From positions 620,001-684,000 of the forward strand of contig CANNBS010000001.1 of NCBI GenBank assembly GCA_947502925.1: a DNA stretch of 64,000 nt. Direction: 5' to 3'. This DNA is from an uncultured Marinicella sp. Its GTDB lineage: Bacteria > Pseudomonadota > Gammaproteobacteria > Xanthomonadales > Marinicellaceae. A program made the translations under genes and the position numbers. The notes beneath the pieces are model-generated. The model was given only the letters and a program-made list of their open reading frames with translations. It searched no databases and had not been told where the DNA came from. The stretch's first letter is position 1; the number at the start of each line of letters is the position of its first letter. This document shows, one piece after another, positions 45,093 to 54,908 of this stretch.

Positions 45093-48000
45093 ATGAAGCT
45101 TTTAAGCAATATTCTTTTTATTATAATTTTGCTGCTGGTGGTGTCGTTCATGCATCAAACGAGCAATATCAATTCATCGCCTGCTTTGTCTGTGTCCAAG
45201 GATGTGAATGTATTCAAAACACAAAAAGAACCTAAGAAATACGATAAACCGGATCAGGCGGCTCGCTGGTTAGCAGAAATGCGGCAGACGCCTAAAGGAA
45301 ATAAAAACCCTTCACAGTTCAATATGGACATTAAGCGCCATATACAAACCGTTGAAAAGAATTCAAAAGCTAATAATACTTTGGCCATGCGATTTGATGA
45401 AATGGGTCCGGGGGTTTTTGGCGGACGTATTCGTGGCTTTGCGATTCATCCTGAGAAGCCGGGTTATCTATTGGCCGGTGGTGTCTCAGGTGGTGTCTGG
45501 AAATCCACCGATGACGGACAAAGCTGGCAGCCTAAAACAGACTTTTTGCCGAACATAGCCATTGGCAGTATGCTGGTGGATCCTGATGAACCTAATCGGG
45601 TCTTTGTGGGTACCGGTGAAGGCTTTTTTAACTTTGACGCGGCTCAGGGTGCCGGTATTTTTGTGTCTGATGATTTTGGCGAAACCTGGCAACAGCTTGT
45701 CAGCACCAATCAGCCTCAATTTTATTATGTTAATCGAATGGCGCGGGTGCCTGGCAGTGATGTATTATTGGCCGCCACTAACGCCGGCATTATGCGATCA
45801 ACTGATTTGGGCCAAAATTGGCAAGAAGTCAGCGGTCATGTGGTTACCAGCCGAGGTTTTACAGACTTGAAAAGAGACCCCTCGAATGATCAACACCTGC
45901 TGGCCTATCATTTTGGCAGTCCCAATCAAGTGCTGGCTGAATTGAAAATCACCTCACCGTCGGGCTTGGCCGGAGAATATGAGGCGGTACCGGCTGGTTT
46001 TGGACCGGAAGTGCCGTCTCAAGGTATCGGTGGTGAAATTGTTTTGGTAACAGATGAGACCAGTAGCACGCAGGATGGCTGTGAATCAATTCAGAACGAT
46101 ATCAGCGGTAAAATTGCTTTAATACAGCGGGGACAATGTAACTTTACTGTTAAGGTGAAAAATGCGCAGACAGCCGGCGCCGTGGCCGTGGTGGTATATC
46201 AAAATGACAGTACTGCGCCCTTTGTTATGGGTGGTGAAGACAGCAGTATTACGATTCCTTCCGTGATGATTGCGCAGGGGCTGGGCAACAACATCATTAA
46301 CAATCAAAGCACTGTGTCGGGTCAGGTTAAACCTGCCGAAGTGTCTGATTTAGAGCGTTTTGTGATGCGGTCTACGGACGGCGGTGCGAGTTGGCAAACA
46401 TTGTCCAATAACGGCTTACCGATTGAGGATGTTGAGCGCATGGAAATTGGATTCGCCCAAACCGGTAAAGTCTATGTGGCCGTATCCAAAGAAACCGTTG
46501 AATTAGAAGGGGGCGCCACCAACGGCACTTTAGGTTTATGGGTGGCAAACCCAAGTAGCCAGCTTCAATTTAATAAAACCGCTTCGCAAACTAATTTTAT
46601 TGAACGTCAGGGTTGGTATGATTTGGCGGTGGCGGTGAATCCAAATGACACCAACCATGTACTGGTCGGTGCCATTGACCTGTATGTCAGTCACGACGGT
46701 GGCACCAGTATCGTTAAGAAATCAAATTGGTTTGCCCGTGCCGGCCAGGTTGAGCGTTATATGCATGCTGACCACCATGGTTATTTTTTCTCGCCCCATA
46801 ATGCCAATCATATTTATTTTGTGAACGATGGCGGTGTGGCCAAATCCGTGGATGGCGGGAACACTTTTTTTGATTTAAACAACGGTTTAAATATTTCTCA
46901 ATCCTATGGCATCGCGGTGAGCCCTGATGGCCGATTTATCAACTCAGGTACACAGGACAATGGTGCCCAAATTTACTTTGGTGATGAGCAGACCTGGTTG
47001 GAATGGCAAGGCGGTGATGGTGGATACAGTGCCTGGGATCAGCAGCAGGGCAATTATGTCTATGGATCGTATGTTAATGGTCAGATGTATGGTTCATCAG
47101 ATGGTGGTTTAAGCGCTGAATCCATAGAACTGCCGAATACCGAAGGTGCCCGCTTTATTCAGCCTTTTGTTCTGGACGAAAACAATGGCAATCGCATGTT
47201 GGTGGGTACCAACAAAGTCTATTATTCCAGCAATATTCGACAACTTGAAAATGCCAGCTGGCAGGATGTTACCGGTGTTATCAGTGGTGCTTCTGTTTCT
47301 GCTGTGGCTTTTAACCCTCACCAACCAGGTCAGGCTTTTGCCGGAATGGCTAATGTTACCAACAACCATTTGGTTAAAATTAATGGACTTGGAAGCAGTA
47401 ATAATGTCACCAAAATCACCCTGAATTCTAGTGCCATTGGATTTGGTGCTTCAATTGTCACCGATATACGGGTTGATGAATTTGATACCACGGGTAATAC
47501 CCTGTACGTCACTTTGGGCGGCTATTTTAAAGGCCGAATCGTGAAATCAACAGATGGCGGACAAAATTGGTTTGCCATTACCGGTAACCTGCCTGAAATT
47601 CCTTTATTCCAAGTGATTAATGATCCCATCGAACCAGATCGCTTGTGGGTTGGCAGTGAGCTTGGCCTGTGGGTTGGAGAAACCAGTAATGGTGTGGATT
47701 ATAACTGGCAGCGTTATCAGTATGGACCGGCCTTTACGCGGGTGATTGATTTGGTCTGGCATGGTGACAATGAGTTATACATTGGCACCCATGGTCGGGG
47801 TACATACCGTGCACAACGCAATCCGGTGAGTGTGTCTTTACTTAAATTTATTGCCACTGATGCCAGTTGTGATGATGATAATTTCCTGGATCGCGGTGAG
47901 CAAGGTCATTTTATATTGAAGCTGGAAAATCACAGTGATCAGGCGCTTAACCAAGTGGCTGTCTCACTTGATCACAGTGGTTCCTTGACGGTTATTGATG

Positions 48001-49571
48001 GCACCAAGCATGTTAATTTGCCGGCCTTTAGTCAGCGTCAAATTCCTGTGACCATTGAGTTATCGGATTCAGCCAGCTGTGCCGCAGACATTAATATCCC
48101 GGTCACAATCGTCACTGATTCGGGGCAATTCACCACCGAAGTCACTGCCATCACAGCCGTTAATCAGAGCTTAAGTAAAGGTGACTTTTTCGCCGGCGCT
48201 GAAAATGATGAGAAAATGGACACTCAATTGAATTTAGGTTCGACAAACTGGGTAAAAGACAGCAGCAAAGCATTTAATGGTGATAACAGTTGGTTCGCGG
48301 CCTCAGAAAATAATTTTTCAGATAAAACGCTGACCTCACCCTGGTTAACCTTAGCCGGTGGTGGTAATGAATTGAGTTTTGCTTTGGCTTACGATTTAGA
48401 GTTCGCTCAAGGGCAATATTGGGATGGTGCGGTACTGGAGATGCAAATCCAAGGCCAACCGGAATGGATTGATATCGGCCTGTTAAGCAGTGTGCCGTAT
48501 GATGGTCAGCTCAATAACAATAACACCGCGCAAGGCCATTTTGCCTGGTCCGGCCAACATACCAACTGGCGTGAGGCGGTGGTTGATTTGCGTGAAGATT
48601 TTGTCAGTAAAACCGTGCGATTTCGCTTTCGGGTGGTATCCGACACCAATTCATTTGAAACCGGGTTTTGGGTCGATGATATTCATTTGACTAACGTCTA
48701 TAATCGCGAAAAATTCAGTTGTGACAGTTGTGTTAATACCGGTAATATAAGACCAACCAAAGGCTCCTGGTATGATCCAAAATACAATGGACATGGTTTT
48801 ATAATTGAATATGCCGGCCGAGACGACTTGTTTTACAGCATGTTCTATACCTATGATGATATCGGTAAACCTGAATGGTATTTATCCTACACCACTTTGG
48901 TTAATGGCGTGTTGAACGACGGTTTTGAACCAGACACATTACAAAAGCCCAAATATGATTTTACCATTGACCCGTCAGAGGGCTTCCCGTTAATCGAAGA
49001 GCCGGGTATGACAGATGGTCGATTGCGTATTGACTTTAATAATGAGGTGGCTCGAAATCACAGTGCCTGCCAGGATGGTGTTGAGCGTAATTTAGATCAG
49101 GTTGCGCTGGCACAATGGAAAATTAATAATGAACAACAAACCTGGTGTATTCAGCCCATTGTGGCGGATGAAAACAAAGCGCACCCGGATTTTGGTAATT
49201 CATGGTATGCAGGTGAACATGATGAAGGTTGGGGGTATTCCATTATTCATGCCAACAACACATTATTAACCTATCTTTTTTATTATGATGCCGATGGCCA
49301 TTCACGCTGGGCTTTGGCTGATCAGGGTGGTTTGAAACCGGGAGAAGACTATGAAACCAATTTCTACCAGGTTGAAGGCTATCCAAGAGATGCTGCTCGT
49401 CAGGACTTGCAATACAGTCCGATTGGCACGGTACGTCATAATTTAAGTCATTCTTTACAGGACTTAACTACCGATGGTTTCACTGAATTCGATGTTACGT
49501 ATCATGGCGCTGAAGGGGGACAATGGCAGCGAGATAACATACCGATTCGAACCATAATGCAATCTCACTAA
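45093..49571 (+). CDS. Giant exported BNR/VPS10-like propeller protein with PA domain and WYTYD modules
   Basis: 1492 residues. An N-terminal signal or anchor (about 5-20) precedes a propeller of sortilin/BNR type, seen in repeated 'S-x-D-x-G-x-x-W' boxes (WKSTDDGQSW, VSDDFGETW, RSTDLGQNW, RSTDGGASW, KSTDGGQNW). A protease-associated domain is inserted at about 296-406 (GKIALIQRGQCNFTVKVKNAQ). A CARDB-like beta domain follows (about 910-1020), then a jelly-roll-like region (about 1030-1205, NELSFALAYDLEF). Two WYTYD modules end it (GSWYDPKYNGHGF, plus 48757; NSWYAGEHDEGWGY, plus 49192). No catalytic motif is visible. A strong terminator follows. Confidence 0.8.
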   Translation: MKLLSNILFIIILLLVVSFMHQTSNINSSPALSVSKDVNVFKTQKEPKKYDKPDQAARWLAEMRQTPKGNKNPSQFNMDIKRHIQTVEKNSKANNTLAMRFDEMGPGVFGGRIRGFAIHPEKPGYLLAGGVSGGVWKSTDDGQSWQPKTDFLPNIAIGSMLVDPDEPNRVFVGTGEGFFNFDAAQGAGIFVSDDFGETWQQLVSTNQPQFYYVNRMARVPGSDVLLAATNAGIMRSTDLGQNWQEVSGHVVTSRGFTDLKRDPSNDQHLLAYHFGSPNQVLAELKITSPSGLAGEYEAVPAGFGPEVPSQGIGGEIVLVTDETSSTQDGCESIQNDISGKIALIQRGQCNFTVKVKNAQTAGAVAVVVYQNDSTAPFVMGGEDSSITIPSVMIAQGLGNNIINNQSTVSGQVKPAEVSDLERFVMRSTDGGASWQTLSNNGLPIEDVERMEIGFAQTGKVYVAVSKETVELEGGATNGTLGLWVANPSSQLQFNKTASQTNFIERQGWYDLAVAVNPNDTNHVLVGAIDLYVSHDGGTSIVKKSNWFARAGQVERYMHADHHGYFFSPHNANHIYFVNDGGVAKSVDGGNTFFDLNNGLNISQSYGIAVSPDGRFINSGTQDNGAQIYFGDEQTWLEWQGGDGGYSAWDQQQGNYVYGSYVNGQMYGSSDGGLSAESIELPNTEGARFIQPFVLDENNGNRMLVGTNKVYYSSNIRQLENASWQDVTGVISGASVSAVAFNPHQPGQAFAGMANVTNNHLVKINGLGSSNNVTKITLNSSAIGFGASIVTDIRVDEFDTTGNTLYVTLGGYFKGRIVKSTDGGQNWFAITGNLPEIPLFQVINDPIEPDRLWVGSELGLWVGETSNGVDYNWQRYQYGPAFTRVIDLVWHGDNELYIGTHGRGTYRAQRNPVSVSLLKFIATDASCDDDNFLDRGEQGHFILKLENHSDQALNQVAVSLDHSGSLTVIDGTKHVNLPAFSQRQIPVTIELSDSASCAADINIPVTIVTDSGQFTTEVTAITAVNQSLSKGDFFAGAENDEKMDTQLNLGSTNWVKDSSKAFNGDNSWFAASENNFSDKTLTSPWLTLAGGGNELSFALAYDLEFAQGQYWDGAVLEMQIQGQPEWIDIGLLSSVPYDGQLNNNNTAQGHFAWSGQHTNWREAVVDLREDFVSKTVRFRFRVVSDTNSFETGFWVDDIHLTNVYNREKFSCDSCVNTGNIRPTKGSWYDPKYNGHGFIIEYAGRDDLFYSMFYTYDDIGKPEWYLSYTTLVNGVLNDGFEPDTLQKPKYDFTIDPSEGFPLIEEPGMTDGRLRIDFNNEVARNHSACQDGVERNLDQVALAQWKINNEQQTWCIQPIVADENKAHPDFGNSWYAGEHDEGWGYSIIHANNTLLTYLFYYDADGHSRWALADQGGLKPGEDYETNFYQVEGYPRDAARQDLQYSPIGTVRHNLSHSLQDLTTDGFTEFDVTYHGAEGGQWQRDNIPIRTIMQSH

Positions 49572-49573
49572 TC

Positions 49574-49604
49574 AAAAAGCCCGGTTAACAGTCCGGGCTT
49601 TTTT
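49574..49604. terminator. Bidirectional intrinsic terminator
   Basis: AAAAGCCCGG and CCGGGCTTTT form a 10-bp stem around an 8-nt loop, with A and T runs on both sides. It serves the giant exported protein gene (plus) and gshA (minus), which converge here. Confidence 0.9.
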
Positions 49605-49615
49605 ATATAAACCCG

Positions 49616-50968
49616 TTAATAAGCACAGAGTTTAAAAATCTCATCCAGCTGATGCTGCCAGACACCGTGGTATTTGCCCAATTTGCGTTCCGCCGGGGTA
49701 ACACCGGTGTCTGCTATTTCCTGAATAGCGGTTAAATGCACGCTTTCATCTTTACCACAAGATGTTTTTATGGCACGCTTTTGTAAACCGGCTCGGGACA
49801 TGGCCAGCATTCGCAACGCCAGGTCGCGCACTTTGCCGCCTTTAAACGGTGTGCACAGGCCATATTTGGGAACCTGGCTGCGTAAGTAAGCATGATCTTC
49901 AATGGTCCATTCATTGATCCAATCGGCGGCCTGATTGAGCTGTGTATCATCATATAAAAGCCCCACCCATAAAGCCGGTAAAGCACAAATCCGGCGCCAG
50001 GGGCCGCCATCGGCGCCCCGCATTTCTAGAAACTGCTTTAAGCGCACTTCAGGAAAAGCGGTGGTTAAGTGATCTTCCCAGTCTTTCAAGCTGGGTTTTT
50101 CACCCGGCAGGACCTTGAGTTCGCCTTTTAGAAAATCCCGAAATGATAAGCCGGCGGCAGGGATGTATTGATCGCCACGATGCACAAAATACATCGGCAC
50201 ATCCAGCATATAGTCCACATAGCGTTCAAAACCCATATCCGGTTCAAACACAAAAGGTAAGATGCCACAACGATCGGGATCAGTGTCGGTCCAGATATGA
50301 GATCGAAAACTCAAAAAGTCATTTACTTTGCCGTCAGTAAACGGTGAATTGGCAAATAATGCTGTAGCCACCGGTTGTAGCGCTAAACTCACCCGAAATT
50401 TTTTCACCATATCGGCTTCTGAGGAAAAATCTAAATTGGCCTGAATGGTACAGGTGCGTTTCATCATATCCAGACCCAAAGAACCCACCTGAGGCATGTA
50501 GTCGCTCATGATTTTATAGCGTTCTTTCGGCATAAACGCGATATCAGACCGCGACGCAGTGGGTTGGAAACCCATGCCCAAAAAAGCCGTGCCCAAAGGT
50601 TCGGCGACACTTTTCAGTTCTTTTAAATGCTGGTTGGTTTCCGCACAGGTTTGGTGCACATCACTTAAAGGCGCGCCGGAGAGTTCTAACTGACCGCCGG
50701 GCTCTAAGGTAATGGAACAGCCGTTTCTCGTCAGTGCGATGATATGATCTTGTTCATACACCGGTTGCCAGTCATGATGTTCCGCCAACTGTTGTAAAAT
50801 ATCCCTGATACCACCGGGCTCATCATAATGCAGAGGTTGTAGATTATGGCGATGAAAACCGAACTTTTCATGTTCTGTACCCACTTTCCACATTGATTTG
50901 GGTTTACAGCCGGCGGCTAAATTATCAATGAGTTGTTGCTTGGATTCAATCGGTGCATTATTGGGCAT
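49616..50968 (-). CDS. gshA: Glutamate-cysteine ligase (plant/alphaproteobacterial type)
   Basis: First enzyme of glutathione synthesis, joining glutamate and cysteine with ATP. The 450-residue protein belongs to the GCS2 branch found in plants and many proteobacteria, not the E. coli GshA type. Landmarks are KSMWKVGTEHEKFGFH, SITLEPGGQLELSGAPL, FLGMGFQP, RTCTIQANLDFSSEADM, ANSPFTDGK and EMRGADGGPWRRICALPALWVGLLYD. ATG 50968 (MPNNAPIES) has no SD and a short leader; an upstream GTG is possible but not needed. It is divergent from the oligopeptide-binding protein gene with about 80 bp between. Confidence 0.93.
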   Translation of the reverse strand: MPNNAPIESKQQLIDNLAAGCKPKSMWKVGTEHEKFGFHRHNLQPLHYDEPGGIRDILQQLAEHHDWQPVYEQDHIIALTRNGCSITLEPGGQLELSGAPLSDVHQTCAETNQHLKELKSVAEPLGTAFLGMGFQPTASRSDIAFMPKERYKIMSDYMPQVGSLGLDMMKRTCTIQANLDFSSEADMVKKFRVSLALQPVATALFANSPFTDGKVNDFLSFRSHIWTDTDPDRCGILPFVFEPDMGFERYVDYMLDVPMYFVHRGDQYIPAAGLSFRDFLKGELKVLPGEKPSLKDWEDHLTTAFPEVRLKQFLEMRGADGGPWRRICALPALWVGLLYDDTQLNQAADWINEWTIEDHAYLRSQVPKYGLCTPFKGGKVRDLALRMLAMSRAGLQKRAIKTSCGKDESVHLTAIQEIADTGVTPAERKLGKYHGVWQHQLDEIFKLCAY

Positions 50969-51048
50969 AGGCGGGCAGTTATGAATTATGGTAAGGTTTA
51001 AAATGATACCAAACTTAGGACTTAAAACCACTTCATTTATGGATAATT

Positions 51049-52515
51049 ATGCGATATAAAATAGCCTGCTTGCTATTCGTGCTGTTAGGTGGGCAGGCTG
51101 TGGCTGACAATCAGGTTCTTAACCGCGGTAATGGTGCTGAACCGGATTCGCTCAACCCACACCTGGCGCAGGGTCTGAATAGCCATAATATTTTAAACGA
51201 TGTCTTTGAGGGTCTGTTTACGTACGATGTTAACGGTCAAGCTGTTGCAGGTGTGGCAGACAGTTATCAGGTCAGTGAAGATGGCCTAAGCTGGCAGATT
51301 ACCTTAAAAGACAAGGCCCGCTGGAGTGATGGCGAGCCGGTGATTGCCACTGATTTTATCCACGCCTGGCAACAGGCTATCTCAGTCGATACCGCGGCAC
51401 CCTATGCTTTTCTGTTGGACAATATGCGTCAGGCAGGTCAGTTACAGGTTGACAGCGCTTCCCCTCAACAGTTGCGTATTCAACTTAACCAGGCCGACCC
51501 TGCCTTGCCCGATAAACTGGTCTTGCCGGTGTTTGCACCCTCAGCGGAGCATCGCACGGAGGAAACTGTTTATAACGGTGCCTACCAAATTTCAGAGCAT
51601 CGACCCCATGAATGGTTATTGCTGCGTAAAAACCTTTATTATCACAGTGCAGCCTCGACTCAGATTAACACCGTTAAGTATGTGGTTACAGAAAACCAAA
51701 ACAGTGAACTGCTTAAATTCAGAGCCGGTGAATTAGACATCACCGAAACCATTCCAGACAGCCAGTTGGACTGGCTGCGCGAAAATTACCCGAAAGCCCT
51801 GCGCATTGCACCTTATAACGGCAGTTTCTTTCTGGGCCTGAATCTAGCCAATAAACACCTTAAAGACATTCAGTTAAGAAAGGCGCTCAATGCCGCCATT
51901 GATCGGGGTATTTTGGTTAATAAGGTACTTAAATCCGGTCAGAAACCGGCTGCCGGACTGATTCCCATGTCATCAAACAGAGCCAATAATTTTGATTTAA
52001 CAAAAGCCAAATATCACTTATCCCAAAGCAATTTCAATCCCCAGAGTGATCGCCTGGAATTACTTTATAACAACAGCAACAACCAGAAGAAAACCGCACT
52101 CGCTGTGGCGGCCATGTGGCGGCAGTTTTTAGGGATTAAAACGCAACTGAAAAATCAAGAATGGAAAGTTTTTATTAAAACCCGTCAAGGCCCAAACAAG
52201 CAACTATTCCGAGGCGGCTGGATTGCCGATTACAATGATCCGATGAATTACTTACAACTGTTTGAATCAGACTCACGCTTTAATTATTACAGCTTTAACA
52301 ACCCTGATTATGACCAATTATTGCAACAAATTCGCCGAACAGCTAACGCCAATAAACGCCAGAATCTGGTTAAACAGGCGGATTCTATTTTACAGTCAGA
52401 ATTACCGTTGATTCCTTTGTACTTCTATGTATCGCGACATTTGGTTAATCCCGAACTTCAGGGTTATGCTGATAATCTGGCGGATAAACACCTGAGCCGC
52501 TATCTGCGTTTTTAA
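51049..52515 (+). CDS. Orphan periplasmic oligopeptide-binding protein (OppA-like)
   Basis: Extracytoplasmic solute-binding protein family 5, 488 residues. A signal peptide (about 1-19, ending AVADN) is followed by LNRGNGAEPDSLNPHLAQGLNSHNILNDVFEGLF, the OppA-type start. Later come LKDKARWSDGEPVIATDFIHAWQ, PYNGSFFLGLNLANKHLKDIQLRKALNAAIDR and FRGGWIADYNDPMNYLQLF. It is close to OppA/MppA proteins. No permease or ATPase genes adjoin, so it must use a transporter encoded elsewhere or act in peptidoglycan peptide recycling like MppA (inference). Its last 4 bp overlap rsmJ, which converges. Confidence 0.9.
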   Translation: MRYKIACLLFVLLGGQAVADNQVLNRGNGAEPDSLNPHLAQGLNSHNILNDVFEGLFTYDVNGQAVAGVADSYQVSEDGLSWQITLKDKARWSDGEPVIATDFIHAWQQAISVDTAAPYAFLLDNMRQAGQLQVDSASPQQLRIQLNQADPALPDKLVLPVFAPSAEHRTEETVYNGAYQISEHRPHEWLLLRKNLYYHSAASTQINTVKYVVTENQNSELLKFRAGELDITETIPDSQLDWLRENYPKALRIAPYNGSFFLGLNLANKHLKDIQLRKALNAAIDRGILVNKVLKSGQKPAAGLIPMSSNRANNFDLTKAKYHLSQSNFNPQSDRLELLYNNSNNQKKTALAVAAMWRQFLGIKTQLKNQEWKVFIKTRQGPNKQLFRGGWIADYNDPMNYLQLFESDSRFNYYSFNNPDYDQLLQQIRRTANANKRQNLVKQADSILQSELPLIPLYFYVSRHLVNPELQGYADNLADKHLSRYLRF

Positions 52516-53219
52516 GCGCGCTGATACACATCAAAACGACAGGTTTTGCCGTTAATTTGAAAGGTCGGCTTATCTGCGCTGAGGGTGGCGGCCTTTTGTG
52601 GTCGTTTCACCACCAGTCGTTGACAAGGTGCCTGCCAGGCGGCTTTAAACAGTTCTACACTGTCATCAACCGAGTCGTGATGAAGCTGTTGTAAAATCGC
52701 CATATCCTTTTTAACCCGGGCTGATTTTGGGTTGTCCGGGAACATCGGGTCTAAATAAATCACATCATAGTCAGCAGATTTGAAAGCCGTTATGGCATCG
52801 CCATTTTGTAAGTTAAATTTCACATGGTCATCAGGCAGCCGGATCAAGGCATCGGCCAGTAACGCCGCTAGCAGTGGATGTCGCTCGTAAGCGGTAACCC
52901 TGAAGCCTGCCTGTTGTAATAACATGGCATCCCGGCCTAAACCACAGGTGGCATCCAAAATTTGGATATTATCTTGTTTTTTAATGCGACAGGCTTTCAC
53001 CACCTGTTCGTGCGCAGCCCGTTTGAGTCGGTACTGAAATCGTGGCGTATTAAAATCAATCGAAAGCGGTTGAGCGGGGTTTTCCGGATGCTTTAAGCAC
53101 AAAACCCCGTCTTCATAAGACAGGGTTAAGTCGTTATGCTTAACATGAAGCACTTCAGCCGGGTTAAAACCCAGCTGTTTTAATCGTGCTTCAGCGTTTA
53201 TGACGGGCCACGAAGTCAC
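52512..53219 (-). CDS. rsmJ: 16S rRNA (guanine1516-N2)-methyltransferase
   Basis: SAM-dependent methyltransferase that modifies G1516 of 16S rRNA. Motif I is [33 protein letters not shown] follows, and the catalytic DPMF-type motif is [32 protein letters not shown] is the family C-terminal block. I use GTG 53219 because it gives 235 residues and puts motif I at residue 89, near E. coli RsmJ (94). The longer reading from ATG 53279 would overlap gltA by about 90 bp. The start is inside the 3' end of gltA, so the two are coupled. Confidence 0.85.
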   Translation of the reverse strand: MTSWPVINAEARLKQLGFNPAEVLHVKHNDLTLSYEDGVLCLKHPENPAQPLSIDFNTPRFQYRLKRAAHEQVVKACRIKKQDNIQILDATCGLGRDAMLLQQAGFRVTAYERHPLLAALLADALIRLPDDHVKFNLQNGDAITAFKSADYDVIYLDPMFPDNPKSARVKKDMAILQQLHHDSVDDSVELFKAAWQAPCQRLVVKRPQKAATLSADKPTFQINGKTCRFDVYQRA

Positions 53220-54480
53220 GTTTTTTAGCGCCGCGATAAACCTGACGTGGTCGGCCAATACGGGTGTCGGCGGTTTCATGTTGCTCGAGCCACTGTGCGG
53301 TCCAGCCGACGGTTCTGGCCAGCGCAAACATCACGGTAAACATCTGCACCGGAATGTTCAGGGCTTTATATATAATGCCTGAATAAAAGTCCACATTCGG
53401 ATACAGTTTACGTTCAACAAAGTACTCGTCTTTCAGCGCAATGTCTTCCAGTTTCATGGCCAGTTCCAGTCGCGGGTCATCAATACCCAGGGCATCCAAA
53501 ACTTCATGCGTGGCTTTACGGATAATGGTGGCGCGCGGGTCAAAGTTCTTATACACCCGATGCCCAAAGCCCATTAAACGGAAGGAGTCATTTTTATCCT
53601 TGGCCTTGGCGATGTATTTATCGATTTGGCTGACATCACCGATTTCATCCAGCATGTTTAAGACCGCTTCATTGGCGCCGCCATGGGCAGGACCCCATAA
53701 AGAGGCAATACCACCGGCAATACTGGCATAAGGGTTGGCACCGGTTGAACCGACTAAACGCACCGTTGACGTACTGGCATTCTGTTCATGATCGGCATGT
53801 AAAATAAACAGCAAGTCCAGGGCTTTGGCCGCCACCGGATTAACTTCATAGGGTTCAGCCGGTACACCATACATCATATGCAACAGTCGTTCCGTGAAAT
53901 TCAGACTATTATTGGGATACATAATGGGCTGGCCAATGTAGTTTTTATAAACAGCGGCGGCCACAGTCGGCATTTTTGCAATCAGCCGAATCGCCGCCAG
54001 GTGACGGTCTTCTGGATTATCGACGTCGGTATCGTTATGGTAAAAAGCCGCAAATGAGCCCACCACACTCATCATCATGGCCATCGGATGGGCGTCGTAC
54101 TGAAAACCCTTCATAAATGAGCGAATCTTTTCATGCACCATGGTATGACGGGTAATCAGTGAGGTGAAATCTTCATATTGCTGAGTCGTGGGTAATTCAC
54201 CATTCAGCAGTAAATAAGACACTTCCATGAAGTTGCTGTTTTCTGCCAGTTGTTCGATGGGATAACCACGATATAACAGAACACCTTCCTGACCGTCAAT
54301 AAAGGTAATGTCACTGGTGCAGGCTGCAGTGGCCGCAAAACCCGAATCATAGGTGAAATAGCCGGTTTGTTTGTGCAGGGTTTTTATATCAAACGTAGGT
54401 GGGCCTAATACCGATCGTTTAACCGGCAATTCAGCCGTTTTACCGTCCGGGGTGGTAATTTTTACAACATCTTCACTCAT
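53191..54480 (-). CDS. gltA: Citrate synthase (type II)
   Basis: Condenses acetyl-CoA and oxaloacetate; entry to the TCA cycle. The 429-residue protein matches the hexameric NADH-sensitive bacterial type. It has the N-terminal beta domain (residues 1-40), then [32 protein letters not shown]. The catalytic His is in [13 protein letters not shown], the second His in [14 protein letters not shown], and the Asp in [23 protein letters not shown] extended -10 on the minus strand (plus 54529-54537) lies 49 bp upstream of the ATG. rsmJ starts inside its 3' end. Confidence 0.98.
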   Translation of the reverse strand: MSEDVVKITTPDGKTAELPVKRSVLGPPTFDIKTLHKQTGYFTYDSGFAATAACTSDITFIDGQEGVLLYRGYPIEQLAENSNFMEVSYLLLNGELPTTQQYEDFTSLITRHTMVHEKIRSFMKGFQYDAHPMAMMMSVVGSFAAFYHNDTDVDNPEDRHLAAIRLIAKMPTVAAAVYKNYIGQPIMYPNNSLNFTERLLHMMYGVPAEPYEVNPVAAKALDLLFILHADHEQNASTSTVRLVGSTGANPYASIAGGIASLWGPAHGGANEAVLNMLDEIGDVSQIDKYIAKAKDKNDSFRLMGFGHRVYKNFDPRATIIRKATHEVLDALGIDDPRLELAMKLEDIALKDEYFVERKLYPNVDFYSGIIYKALNIPVQMFTVMFALARTVGWTAQWLEQHETADTRIGRPRQVYRGAKKRDFVARHKR

Positions 54481-54528
54481 CTAATTATTCTCCAAATTGA
54501 CTGCGTCAGGCTATTCAAACAAGCGTTT

Positions 54529-54537
54529 ATTTTAGCA
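54529..54537 (-). promoter_or_regulatory. Candidate extended -10 of gltA
   Basis: TGCTAAAAT read on the minus strand (TG, one base, TAAAAT) lies 49 bp before the gltA ATG at 54480. No clear -35 is seen, as is usual for extended -10 promoters. Confidence 0.4.
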
Positions 54538-54612
54538 TTTTATCACGCGTGAATAAACTCAACAGCATGACCAAGGTCAACAATCAAAATGATATATCGG
54601 CATTGGCCACAA

Positions 54613-54638
54613 AAAAACCCGACGTACATCGGGTTTTT
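54613..54638. terminator. Intrinsic terminator after rpmE2
   Basis: AAAAACCCGA, loop CGTACA, TCGGGTTTTT: a 10-bp stem with A and T runs, 25 bp downstream of the minus-strand rpmE2 stop. It separates rpmE2 from the gltA promoter. Confidence 0.85.
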
Positions 54639-54662
54639 AAAAAAATCAGTCGCGTTAAGCGT

Positions 54663-54908
54663 TTATTTTCTTTGGTAACGGCGTTTGAATCGATCCACAC
54701 GTCCACCGGAATCAGCCACCTTGTGCTTGCCGGTATAAAAAGGATGTGATTTCGATGAAATTTCGATTTTTACCAAAGGATATTCGTTACCGTCTTCCCA
54801 TTTAATGGTTTCATTGCTGTGCAGGCATGAACGTGTTAAAAACGCGAAATCAGCGCCTGAATCTTGAAATACCACTTCACGGTATTCTGGGTGAATGTCT
54901 TTTCTCAT
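54663..54908 (-). CDS. rpmE2: 50S ribosomal protein L31 type B
   Basis: The 81-residue product matches the zinc-free, YkgM-type form of L31: [27 protein letters not shown], then [31 protein letters not shown] and [13 protein letters not shown]. The four-Cys zinc motif of type A L31 is absent; one Cys remains. In other gammaproteobacteria this form replaces the zinc form under zinc limitation through Zur; here a GTTCTGTACAAAAC near-palindrome (54922-54935) sits 14 bp upstream and could bind a regulator. ATG 54908 is chosen because homologues start here. GGATAAGATT precedes it. Confidence 0.93.
   Translation of the reverse strand: MRKDIHPEYREVVFQDSGADFAFLTRSCLHSNETIKWEDGNEYPLVKIEISSKSHPFYTGKHKVADSGGRVDRFKRRYQRK

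Noticed and set aside
35029-49571. The two propeller proteins as enzymes (sialidase, glycosidase)
   Set aside because: BNR and FG-GAP-like repeats are present but I found no catalytic Arg triad, Asp box plus nucleophile set or other active-site pattern.
27150-54640. Shared ACCCGAC-type terminator stems as DNA uptake sequences
   Set aside because: The terminators after pal, the acyltransferase and rpmE2 share CCCGA cores, but the match is only 5-7 bases and G+C-rich stems commonly look alike; no excess outside terminators was noticed.
54549-54749. 66-codon plus frame between gltA and rpmE2
   Set aside because: It runs through the rpmE2 terminator and antisense into rpmE2; no plausible product.
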